From the NCBI GenBank assembly GCA_026391125.1, contig JAPLEO010000117.1, positions 1 through 45,048 of the forward strand: a stretch of 45,048 bases of DNA, in the 5' to 3' direction. Shown in pieces: positions 15,183 through 23,552 of the stretch. A program made the position numbers and the translations under genes. The notes under the pieces are model-generated. The model had not been told where the DNA came from. It was given only the letters and a program-made list of their open reading frames with translations, and ran no database searches. This DNA comes from Bacteroidota bacterium (GTDB taxonomy: Bacteria > Bacteroidota > Bacteroidia > Chitinophagales > Chitinophagaceae). Numbering within the stretch: position 1 is the stretch's first letter; every line of letters starts with the position of its first letter.

Positions 15183-16145
15183 TTATTTTCTTGCTAAAAC
15201 TTTCTCAGCTGCAGCAACAATAAACGGCGTATCTAAACCATATTTGGTTAATAGCTCTGTTGGCTTTCCACTTTCGCCGAAAGTATCGTTGGTGCCAATA
15301 TATTCAATAGGTATAGGGCAATGTTTTGCAGCAACTTGTGCAATGGAATCGCCCAAGCCACCAATTACATTATGTTCTTCTACCGTAACTGCACATTTTG
15401 TTTTGCTGATAGAAGCAATCACTGCTTCCACATCTAAAGGCTTGATGGTATGAATATTGATTACTTCCACACTAATTCCCTTTTCTTCTAAGATCTTTCC
15501 AGCTTCAATTGCCTTCCACACCATATGTCCGCATGCGAAAATGGAAACATCAGTTCCATCACTCAATTTCTGTGCTTTACCAATTACAAAATCACTTCCA
15601 TCAACAGAAGTGAAGTTGGGCCATTTCGGTCTGCCGAAACGCAAGTAAACCGGTCCTTTATAAGAAGCAATTGCTTTAGTTGCTGCCTTGGTCTGATTAA
15701 AATCGCAAGGAACAATCACCGTCATTCCTGGCAACATTTTCATGAGTCCAATATCTTCCAAAATCTGGTGAGTAGCACCATCTTCGCCAAGCGTTAAGCC
15801 TGCGTGTGAAGCACAGATCTTTACATTCTTATTGCTATATGCCACACTCTGACGAATTTGATCATACACTCTTCCTGTACTGAAATTTGCAAAAGTAGTA
15901 GTGTAAGGAATTTTACCGCCAATGGTTAAACCAGCAGCAATGCCAATCATGTTTGCTTCTGCAATACCTACTTGTACAAAGCGATTTGGAAAATCTTTAA
16001 TGAAGGGTCCGAGTTTTAGGGAACCTGCAAGGTCGGCCGTTAGCACCACCACATTTTCGTTTTCCTTACCAATTTCGTGGATTCCTTCTCCGAAACCACC
16101 GCGGGTTTCTTTCTCGTTCTGAACCTGTATATCTGATAATTTCAT
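15183..16145 (-). CDS. Transketolase, C-terminal half (split type)
   Basis: 320 residues corresponding to the pyrimidine-binding and C-terminal domains of transketolase: FVQVGIAEANMIGIAAGL with the TPP-activating Glu, HAGLTLGEDGATHQ, then DVSIFACGHMVWKA and VEEHNVIGGLGDSIA. In split transketolases it pairs with a separate N-terminal, TPP-diphosphate-binding subunit to act in the pentose phosphate pathway. That partner is usually the adjacent upstream gene; here the upstream gene is the GH18/NodB/GT2 fusion, so the partner must be elsewhere. A terminator follows. Confidence 0.9.
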   Translation of the reverse strand: MKLSDIQVQNEKETRGGFGEGIHEIGKENENVVVLTADLAGSLKLGPFIKDFPNRFVQVGIAEANMIGIAAGLTIGGKIPYTTTFANFSTGRVYDQIRQSVAYSNKNVKICASHAGLTLGEDGATHQILEDIGLMKMLPGMTVIVPCDFNQTKAATKAIASYKGPVYLRFGRPKWPNFTSVDGSDFVIGKAQKLSDGTDVSIFACGHMVWKAIEAGKILEEKGISVEVINIHTIKPLDVEAVIASISKTKCAVTVEEHNVIGGLGDSIAQVAAKHCPIPIEYIGTNDTFGESGKPTELLTKYGLDTPFIVAAAEKVLARK

Positions 16146-16184
16146 CCGGTAAACTTTTATTGAATTCGCTGCAAAGTAAAGAAA

Positions 16185-16216
16185 AGAAGGGCAGTATTCT
16201 TACATACTACCCTTCT
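16185..16216 (-). terminator. Terminator of the GH18/NodB/GT2 gene
   Basis: Arms AGAAGGG and CCCTTCT, extended by AGTA/TACT across single unpaired bases, followed on the minus strand by TTTTC. It lies 6 bases beyond the stop of the fusion gene and before the transketolase start, so the two genes are separate transcripts. Confidence 0.75.
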
Positions 16217-16222
16217 TTAGTT

Positions 16223-19200
16223 TTATAAAGTTGGAGTGGCATCCTGAACGTCTTTCACATTTCCGGTTCTCTTCAATACACCCCAGTGTTGTAATTCGCC
16301 TTTGAAAGCCCTTCTATAAGATCTGAATAGCACTACCAACATCAACCAGCGGTAGATTAATCTTTGCGGTAATAACCAGATCAATTTCCAGATGGGTTCC
16401 TTTTCAAATAGGAAAGCAAGTGCTGCAATTGCCGCATCTACCAGCATAAATATGAGGTAGTAAAAGCCCAATTTGCCTGCATTTCCAGTAAGTAATCCAA
16501 TCAGCATCAATATATCTGCCAATGGTGCAAATAGCGGAATCAGGTATTTAAATAATAAGATATCAGGTAATGCCAACCAGCCTAATGCTTTGAATTGAGG
16601 ATTGAATAAAGCATCTCTATTTTTCCAGAAAGTTTGCATTACACCGAAGGTCCAACGAAAACGTTGCTTCATAAACTGTTTCAAAGTTTCAGGAGCTTCC
16701 GTCATGGCGATGGCGCCATTTTCATTATCGATCTGATAGCCGCAACGAAGGATCCGAATAGTTAGGTCGCAATCTTCTGCCAAAGTATCGGTACTAAATC
16801 CACCTGCAGCTTCTACGGCTTCTTTTCTAAATGCACCAATCGCACCGGGTACAACTGTGATAGCATTTAAATAGGCGAATGCTTTTCGATCTACATTCTG
16901 ACTAGAAATGTATTCAATACTCTGCCAACGCGTAATAATATTTACTTCATTTCCAACTTTTACATTTCCTGCAACTGCACCTACATTTTCTCTGCTAAAA
17001 TGTTGCATGAGTTTGCTCACAGCATTAGATAAAAGTTTTGTGTCCGCATCAATACAAACTACATAGTCTGCATTGGTTTGTTCAATTCCATAATTCAATG
17101 CCGATGCTTTGCCGCCATTTTGTTTGGTAAATACTTGAATCTTTGGATGATTTGAAAATGCTTTTTGTACTTTTTCATAAGTGCTATCCGTACTACCGTC
17201 ATCTACAAAAACGATATTAAAATTGGGATAGTCGCAACGTAATAAATTTTCTATGGAACTTACTGCATTCACTTCTTCATTGTATGCGGGTACAATAATT
17301 GATACAAGTGGATTGCCTGTAAACGGAATTTGCGCGAATGATTTTTCCTTTTTTCTTTGCAAAACAGAAAGGCTTAACATCATGATCAAACGAATGGATC
17401 CAAGAATTAAAAACAGAATAAAGAGTGCGAATAAAATCTGACTCAGATAGTAACCGAATTCTGCAATGAAGTTATTGAACTGAATTAAATTATAACCACT
17501 TCCAGGAGGAACAGGAGGCATCATATCATCCCGTTTCTTATTCAATAATTCCGCAACTGTTATAAATGTATAACCCTGTTTTTGTAAGTCTTCAATTAAT
17601 CTAGGAAGTGCTTTTACTGTGGCGCTTCTATCTCCACCGGCATCGTGTAATAAAATAATATTACCCCGATCCTTTAATGCCATCACACGATTGTAAACGG
17701 TATCGGCGTTAAAATTTGGAACTTCACTTGCTTCCCAATCTTCTGGATCAATATTTTCTCCAATGGTTAAATAATTTCTTGTTCTACTCAATGCAACAGG
17801 AACCAGCTCTTCCATTTTTTCTGGTTGTGCATCTGCATTATATGGTGCACGGAACATAATGGTACTATGTCCGGTAATACATTCTAACAATAAGCGTGTG
17901 GCATCCATTTCCAGGAAAGCCCGTTGCCTACTCACTTTGGCCATATTGGGATGGGTAAATGTGTGGTTACCCAATTCATGACCTTCGTTATAAATTCTTT
18001 TGATCAGCGGGATATTATTTTCCGCTTCAATACCTACAACAAAAAAGCTTGCAGGCACATGATACTTTGAAAGGATGTCTAAGATCTGACGGGTATACAC
18101 TGGATCTGGACCATCATCAAATGTGAGTACTAATTTCTTTTGTGATGCATCCACTCGGCCCATTTGTTTTACCACAAACATGCTTGGTAAGGAATCATAT
18201 TTTTCTTCACTGATGAGCATCAATGAAGAATCTATTTCTGGTGTGATATGTCCTTCTCTCGGCGTAGACAATACATCCAACACTTCTCCATCACCCATAA
18301 AGTCAACATCGTCTGTTGCCTCTACTTTATTAAATTCTGTGAAGTTAAATTTTGCCAATGCTTTTCGGCTCATGGGCTGATTATAAAAATCCCATAACCT
18401 GCTATCTTCACTACCTAGTCTCCAAAGTGCAGTTCCTGCTAGTGGATATTCAGTAGCAAAACGTACCGTATTAAAATTCGTTGCAGCATCCGTAAAATGA
18501 ACTTCATGTTCTTTATCGTTATCGTCCCAATACTGATAACTCAAATTATAAGTATCATTATTGTAGGTTACTTTTCCTTCACTTTCTCTTGCAATAACCA
18601 ATGCTTGCTGATAGGTAACATCGGTTCCTTGTCCGCCTTTTACCCAATCGTATCCATAAGCAGCTAAACACAAAACAATTTTATTAGGGGATACCTTTTT
18701 TGCTAATTGATCAACTGCTGCTTCAATCCATTTCTGACTGCTGATGGGTCCGGGTTTTGTATCGCTTGAATGCTCATCATATGCCATCAAGAAAAGATAA
18801 TCGTTATACTTTCCTAGTGATTTATAATCGTAGTCTTCATTGAAAGGCATCACATCTTGCGAAACCAATAATCCTTCTTTATGAAAACGCTGATATAATT
18901 CTTTTTGAAAATTAGTGAGTACTTCGTTTTTTGTTTCAATCAGTTCCTCGAAATCAATATTGATTCCAACGAAGCCATTTTTTTTGATCAGCTTTACAAG
19001 GTCGTTAATCAATTTATTTTTCTTAACCGGATCGTTGATGATGCGATGCACAATGTCTCCTCTAAAAACAGATTTTACATTGTTAGTCATCATGGGCATT
19101 ACGCGAACACCTGAGGCCTTAATTACATCATAGCCTCGCTCATCAATTTTAGTATAAACAGAATCTCCAATTGGATCAAGGAAAAACCACTCGGGCATTA

Positions 19201-19618
19201 CCAGATTCATTTTGGAAATATTTCTTTTCAGTGAGAAAAAAGATTGTGCATCCCAAGCCACATAGAATGCTGCACGGATACCGAGACTGTCACTAAAAAG
19301 AGCTGAGTTGGAAAGGTTGAGCACACTATCTTCCTGACCACAGCCCCTACCTTTTGCCCACCTATTATCGATGAATTTTCGAAATCCTTGGTATTTTTTT
19401 GCGAGTTTACTGGTCGATTTCTCTGCCTGAATTACTTCTTTCATAGCCTGCCCCTGCATCATTGGAAGATTAGGCAGGTACATGTTTTTGATAGCGATGG
19501 TAATAATTGCAATCACTAGAATCAAGATAAAAAGCAAGATTCTACCTCCCCATTTAAATCTTTGCCAGCGGCTGGGGTTATTTGTTTGAAAAACCTGTTC
19601 AGAATGTTTCTTCTCCAT
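16223..19618 (-). CDS. GH18-like / polysaccharide deacetylase / family 2 glycosyltransferase fusion
   Basis: 1131 residues from MEKKHSEQ; the frame opens earlier, at 19669, but those codons lack a plausible start. Order: membrane anchor (26-43); GH18-like domain with GINIDFEEL (Asp222, Glu224) and LMAYDEH; NodB deacetylase with TFDDGPD (499-505), GNHTFTHP (His552, His556) and RAPY; membrane segments (about 722-753); GT2 domain with IIVPAYNEE, DAD (857-859), ED (948-949) and QRFRW (985-989); then several membrane helices. Topology puts hydrolase and deacetylase outside and the synthase inside. This resembles PgaC plus PgaB in one chain, so synthesis, export and partial deacetylation of a beta-linked GlcNAc polymer is likely. 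The exact polymer is unknown. Confidence 0.88.
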   Translation of the reverse strand: MEKKHSEQVFQTNNPSRWQRFKWGGRILLFILILVIAIITIAIKNMYLPNLPMMQGQAMKEVIQAEKSTSKLAKKYQGFRKFIDNRWAKGRGCGQEDSVLNLSNSALFSDSLGIRAAFYVAWDAQSFFSLKRNISKMNLVMPEWFFLDPIGDSVYTKIDERGYDVIKASGVRVMPMMTNNVKSVFRGDIVHRIINDPVKKNKLINDLVKLIKKNGFVGINIDFEELIETKNEVLTNFQKELYQRFHKEGLLVSQDVMPFNEDYDYKSLGKYNDYLFLMAYDEHSSDTKPGPISSQKWIEAAVDQLAKKVSPNKIVLCLAAYGYDWVKGGQGTDVTYQQALVIARESEGKVTYNNDTYNLSYQYWDDNDKEHEVHFTDAATNFNTVRFATEYPLAGTALWRLGSEDSRLWDFYNQPMSRKALAKFNFTEFNKVEATDDVDFMGDGEVLDVLSTPREGHITPEIDSSLMLISEEKYDSLPSMFVVKQMGRVDASQKKLVLTFDDGPDPVYTRQILDILSKYHVPASFFVVGIEAENNIPLIKRIYNEGHELGNHTFTHPNMAKVSRQRAFLEMDATRLLLECITGHSTIMFRAPYNADAQPEKMEELVPVALSRTRNYLTIGENIDPEDWEASEVPNFNADTVYNRVMALKDRGNIILLHDAGGDRSATVKALPRLIEDLQKQGYTFITVAELLNKKRDDMMPPVPPGSGYNLIQFNNFIAEFGYYLSQILFALFILFLILGSIRLIMMLSLSVLQRKKEKSFAQIPFTGNPLVSIIVPAYNEEVNAVSSIENLLRCDYPNFNIVFVDDGSTDSTYEKVQKAFSNHPKIQVFTKQNGGKASALNYGIEQTNADYVVCIDADTKLLSNAVSKLMQHFSRENVGAVAGNVKVGNEVNIITRWQSIEYISSQNVDRKAFAYLNAITVVPGAIGAFRKEAVEAAGGFSTDTLAEDCDLTIRILRCGYQIDNENGAIAMTEAPETLKQFMKQRFRWTFGVMQTFWKNRDALFNPQFKALGWLALPDILLFKYLIPLFAPLADILMLIGLLTGNAGKLGFYYLIFMLVDAAIAALAFLFEKEPIWKLIWLLPQRLIYRWLMLVVLFRSYRRAFKGELQHWGVLKRTGNVKDVQDATPTL

Positions 19619-19667
19619 GGGACAATACTCTCTAGCAAAAAGGATGCTAGACTTGCAAAGTAAATAC

Positions 19668-19694
19668 AAAGGCCGCCTTTAACAAGCGGCCTTT
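19668..19694 (-). terminator. Terminator after the carB fragment
   Basis: Perfect 9-base arms AAAGGCCGC and GCGGCCTTT with a 9-base loop. It lies 34 bases past the stop of the carB fragment; the minus-strand tail is TGTATTTACTTT. Its presence directly after half a gene is notable. Confidence 0.7.
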
Positions 19695-19728
19695 GACTAA
19701 AAAGCAATTTTTAATATTTTTTAAAAGT

Positions 19729-21313
19729 TTAGCCTTCGAAGCTACTGTAGAAATACGGCGTTTTAGCTTCAAATTCAGCGCTACAGGTATCAACCATTTT
19801 ATAAACACGGGTAATGCCAAGGGCTTTTCTTTTTTCGTATACTTCATCTTCGGTGCAGGTATTGTTCATGATCCGAACAATTTGTAAATCGCTAAATCCG
19901 TTCTTCTTTGCTTCTTTTAAAAGCGCTGTAGGAATCGTATCTAAAGTATATTGAGCAATTTCTTTTTCAATATGACAGATCTGTTGAATCTGATATAAAA
20001 ACCAGCGGTCAATTCCGGTTGCTTGAGCGATCGATTTAACGGTAGAACCTTGCATCAGTGCGTCTTTGATACGGAAAATGCGATCCCATTTCGGGGTCTT
20101 GATATATTCTACAATTTCATCGCTCTTCATCAAACTTTTACCATAATAACCCAACCCTAAAGCTTCGTTTTCTAAACTCTGACAAGCTTTTTGGATGGCT
20201 TCAGTAAAGCTTCTGCCAATCGCCATTACTTCACCTACACTCTTCATTTGTAAGCCAAGGGTATCATTGGCACCTTTGAATTTATCAAAGTTCCAGCGTG
20301 GAACTTTAACGATCACATAGTCTAGTGCAGGCTCAAAATAAGCGGAAGTAGTTTTTGTGATCTGATTTTTTAATTCATCCAAAGAGTATCCGATAGCCAG
20401 TTTGGCAGCAATTTTTGCGATTGGGTATCCAGTTGCTTTTGAAGCTAGGGCTGAAGAACGACTCACACGTGGATTAATTTCTACAGCAATCAATTCTTCA
20501 TTTTCAGGGTTCTGTGCAAATTGAACATTACAGCCTCCAGTGAAGTTTCCTAATGAACGCATCATCAAGATGGCTTTATTACGCATATCCTGAAAAGCAG
20601 TATCGCTAAGGGTCATTGCTGGAGCTACAGTAATAGAATCGCCCGTGTGCACGCCCATTGGGTCTAAATTTTCTACCGTACAAATAATTACCACATTATC
20701 GTTACAATCGCGCAGTAATTCCAATTCGTATTCTTTCCATCCCAACACAGCTTTCTCTACCAATACTTCGTGAATAGGGGAAGCTTTCAAGCCTTTTTCT
20801 AGGGCTGAGTCTAAGTCGTCTTTACTATGAACAAAGCCCCCACCAGTACCCCCGAGGGTAAATGAAGGGCGGATAACTAACGGAAAACCAATCTCTTGTG
20901 CAAATTCCTTTCCTTCTAAGAAACTATTTGCAACCCTACTTGGGGCTACAGCTATCCCGATTTTAACCATTAATTGTCGGAATTTCTCGCGATCTTCAGC
21001 CGTGTCAATTGCGGCAATATCTACGCCAATTAAGCGACAATTATACTTGTTCCAAACACCTAATTCGTCAGCCTCTTTACACAGATTTAGGGCAGTTTGT
21101 CCGCCCATTGTAGGTAATACTGCATCAATCTGGTTCTCATCTAATATTTTTTCGATACTTTCAACCGTCAAAGGGAGCAGATAAACCTTGTCGGCCATCA
21201 TCGGATCGGTCATGATAGTGGCAGGGTTACTGTTAATAAGGATCACTTTGATCCCTTCTAATGGGCCCAGAACCAATAATTAAAACCGAGTGTATCGAGC
21301 TGTCTTTAGGCAT
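19729..21313 (-). pseudogene. carB: carB fragment (carbamoyl-phosphate synthase large subunit), deleted near the N-terminus and lacking the C-terminal half
   Basis: From the ATG at 21313 the reading is MPKDSSIHSVLIIGSGPI, the normal CarB start. The next block of about 21 residues (normally IIGQ..EFDYSGSQ..) is missing and the frame shifts by one, hitting a stop after eight more codons. The correct frame resumes at EGIKVILINSNPATIMTDP and stays open to SSFEG at 19729. The kept part is the carboxyphosphate ATP-grasp unit plus the oligomerisation domain (GGTGGGF, EINPRVSRSSALASKATGYP). The whole second ATP-grasp half, normally starting with a GSGP(N/I)RIGQG motif, is absent; a terminator follows. 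CarB is normally about 940-1070 residues. A TTG at 21276 could open the remaining 515-codon frame, but the lost N-terminal loop is highly conserved. Promoter-like TACATTTG is intact. Confidence 0.85.
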
Positions 21314-21335
21314 AATTGCAAAAAAATAAATTGTG

Positions 21336-21343
21336 CAAATGTA
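21336..21343 (-). promoter_or_regulatory. -7 box of carB fragment
   Basis: Minus-strand TACATTTG fits TAnnTTTG and ends 22 bases before the carB ATG at 21313, which supports that ATG as the original start. No clear -33 TTG at the expected distance. Confidence 0.5.
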
Positions 21344-21452
21344 AGGTCCATGAGTGAAAAAGGGGATTAATTTTTTTAAACTTGGCACGATAATGGAACA
21401 AAAAGTAGATTACACGGTTAATATATATAGATTGTACACTAAATAAAATAAA

Positions 21453-21917
21453 ATGGCAGTATTAAAAGAGGGAAGTAAAGCGCCCGTTTTCAAATCGGTT
21501 GACCAAAATGGTAAACCAATCTCATTGGCTGATTTTAAAGGGAAGAAAGTCATATTATATTTTTATCCAAAAGATGATACACCAGGTTGTACCGCACAAG
21601 CTTGTAACCTAAAGGATAATTATGCATTATTATTAAAGAAAGGATTTCAGATTGTAGGAGTTAGCACCGATAGCGTAGCTAGCCACAAGAAATTTGAAGA
21701 GAAATTTGAATTGCCTTTCCCATTGGTATCTGACGAAGACAAGAAAATTGTAGACAAATACAATTTATGGGGCGAGAAAAAATTCATGGGCCGCACGTAT
21801 ATGGGCACCACAAGAACTACTTTCTTGATCGACGAGACCGGTAAAATCGTGAAGATCATCGCGAAGCCCGACACGAAGAATCACACTGCAGAGATACTAG
21901 AAGCCTGGGGCTCTTAG
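21453..21917 (+). CDS. bcp: Thioredoxin-dependent thiol peroxidase (Bcp/PrxQ)
   Basis: 154 residues, the usual length. Peroxiredoxin fold with ILYFYPKDDTPGCTAQACNLKD: peroxidatic Cys46 and resolving Cys51 five residues later, the PrxQ pattern. Later LWGEKKFMGRTYMGTTRTTFLID is typical. It reduces hydroperoxides using thioredoxin in the cytoplasm. Standalone gene; a terminator and repeat cluster follow. Confidence 0.95.
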   Translation: MAVLKEGSKAPVFKSVDQNGKPISLADFKGKKVILYFYPKDDTPGCTAQACNLKDNYALLLKKGFQIVGVSTDSVASHKKFEEKFELPFPLVSDEDKKIVDKYNLWGEKKFMGRTYMGTTRTTFLIDETGKIVKIIAKPDTKNHTAEILEAWGS

Positions 21918-22006
21918 AAGATAAAAGATTTAGAGATAAGAGTGAAGAGAGGTGAATAAGATTATAAGGTAAGAGATGGTTGTTTATCAACTCTTACCAT
22001 TTTTAA

Positions 22007-22030
22007 CCCGAGGCATGCCTCGGGTTTTTT
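22007..22030 (+). terminator. Terminator of bcp
   Basis: CCCGAGGCATGCCTCGGG is a perfect 18-base palindrome followed by TTTTTT. Classic intrinsic terminator, 90 bases past the bcp stop. Confidence 0.9.
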
Positions 22031-22047
22031 AGTTAAGCACTGTGTCC

Positions 22048-22173
22048 AACTCTTCACTTCTTCTTCCTCCTCTCTTCACTATTATCTCTTAACTCTTCAC
22101 TTCTTCTTCCTCCTCTCTTCACTTTTATCTCTTAACTCTTCACTTTCTTCCTCCTCTCTTCACTTTTATCTTT
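22048..22173. repeat. 43-base tandem repeat, three copies
   Basis: Units at 22048-22090, 22091-22133 and 22134-22173. The first two differ by one base (A/T); the third has a 3-base deletion and one further change. The plus strand is nearly all pyrimidine apart from scattered A. Units share the phrase CTTCACTTCT with the heptamer array at 10060. Confidence 0.9.
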
Positions 22174-22266
22174 TATCTATTCTCATACTATAATAGTAAG
22201 ATGGTGATATAGGAATATAATAAAATCATTATTTTGACGTTCTTTACATACCCAACAGGGACAATC

Positions 22267-23535
22267 ATGCAAAAAAGAAAAGAGCCCCTGGCTCAAATAT
22301 CTCTTTTTACTGCTACGCCACAGATACCTCCAAACGATCAACAACGATTAAAGGAGTTATATAGTTATGAAATCCTCGATACGGAACCTGAGGATGAATA
22401 CAATGATATTGTGTTACTAGCTGCAAGTATTGCAAAAACGCCGATCGCTACCATTTCTTTTATTGATCAGGAACGTGAATGGTTTAAGGCCAAAATTGGA
22501 TTAGAACAAAATAGCTTTCCCAGAGAATTTTCCATTTCCTCATATTTTCTTGCACAAAGGGATACTTTTTTTGAAGTAGCAGATACTAACGCAGAGGAGC
22601 GGTTTTCTGATAATCCTTTAGTTACGGGCAACCCTAATATTCGATTTGTGGCGGGGATTCGTTTATTGAATAAAACGGGACTTGCAATTGGTGTGCTTTC
22701 GATCATGGATACGGAAACGCATGAATTGGATGAAGGACAAATTGTTTTTCTACAAACTTTAGCGCGGCAGGTAATCAAATTGTTAGATCAGAAGCAATTG
22801 AATAAACAGTTGCAACATCAAAGAGAAAAGCTGGAACAACAAATGGAATTGCAAAATAGGATTCTATCGATCATCGCTCATGATGTAAGAAATCCTGTAG
22901 GTGCAGTTAAATCGATCATAGAATTAAGTGGAAAAAAATTGCTCAGCAAGCAAGACTCAGCTGCATTGATGCAAATGGCTGCAAAGCAGATTGATGGTAC
23001 TGTGGAGTTGTTGAATAACTTGGTTGATTGGGGATCAATGCAAATGAAGGGTAAGGGTTTTGAATCTGAGAAAATACACTTGTATACATTGATCAGCAAT
23101 ATGTATAAAAGCTTTGAAGTGATGGCCTCACTAAAATCGAATATCCTTGCGAATTTAGTTGACGACGATCTGTTTATCAATTCTGATATTAACGCACTGA
23201 GATTTATTTTGAGGAACCTGATCAGCAATGCGAATAAGTTTACCAAAGACGGTGTGATCACTGTTTGTGCATCTACAGAAAAGGATATGATTTTATTATC
23301 AGTAAGCGATAATGGAGTGGGAATGGATGCTGAAACAACGGGCCATATTTTAGATGGCGAACAAAATGAAAGCTCTGCCGGAACGCTCAACGAAAAAGGT
23401 AGTGGATTGGGATTGATCCTAACACGAGATTATATTGAAATGCTCGGTGGTTCTATTTCAGTTGAAAGTGAGTTGGGTAAAGGCACTTCTGTATACATGC
23501 GTTTCCCCAGTAAAATTTCGGGGAGTTCAAAATAA
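22267..23535 (+). CDS. GAF-domain sensor histidine kinase, cytoplasmic
   Basis: 422 residues from MQKRKEP (an upstream in-frame ATG at 22234 is possible). No membrane segment. GAF domain at about 40-175 (VADTNAEERFSDNPLVTGNPNIRFVAG); a coiled-coil link (QLNKQLQHQREKLEQQMEL); HisKA with SIIAHDVRNPVGAVKS, phosphoacceptor His205; HATPase with N-box RNLISNANKFT, G1 DNGVGMD, G2 GSGLGL. It phosphorylates an unknown response regulator; none is adjacent. Confidence 0.93.
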   Translation: MQKRKEPLAQISLFTATPQIPPNDQQRLKELYSYEILDTEPEDEYNDIVLLAASIAKTPIATISFIDQEREWFKAKIGLEQNSFPREFSISSYFLAQRDTFFEVADTNAEERFSDNPLVTGNPNIRFVAGIRLLNKTGLAIGVLSIMDTETHELDEGQIVFLQTLARQVIKLLDQKQLNKQLQHQREKLEQQMELQNRILSIIAHDVRNPVGAVKSIIELSGKKLLSKQDSAALMQMAAKQIDGTVELLNNLVDWGSMQMKGKGFESEKIHLYTLISNMYKSFEVMASLKSNILANLVDDDLFINSDINALRFILRNLISNANKFTKDGVITVCASTEKDMILLSVSDNGVGMDAETTGHILDGEQNESSAGTLNEKGSGLGLILTRDYIEMLGGSISVESELGKGTSVYMRFPSKISGSSK

Positions 23536-23552
23536 TGCTTCTTCCTTATTTA

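Larger units (their letters stand above)
21918..22266. other. Intergenic repeat cluster between bcp and the histidine kinase
   Basis: About 350 bases. From left: a purine-rich segment (21919-21960), a hairpin with 8-base arms GGTAAGAG/CTCTTACC (21968-21998), the bcp terminator (22007-22030), then three pyrimidine-rich tandem units (22048-22173). The purine-rich segment 21932-21952 is complementary at 20 of 21 positions to 22112-22132 inside the tandem units. No gene is apparent. Confidence 0.75.

Noticed and set aside
19729..21276. Intact short CarB-like enzyme starting at TTG 21276
   Set aside because: The true CarB start is present upstream at 21313 in another frame with its own -7 box, so the TTG frame is the remainder after a deletion, not an original start.
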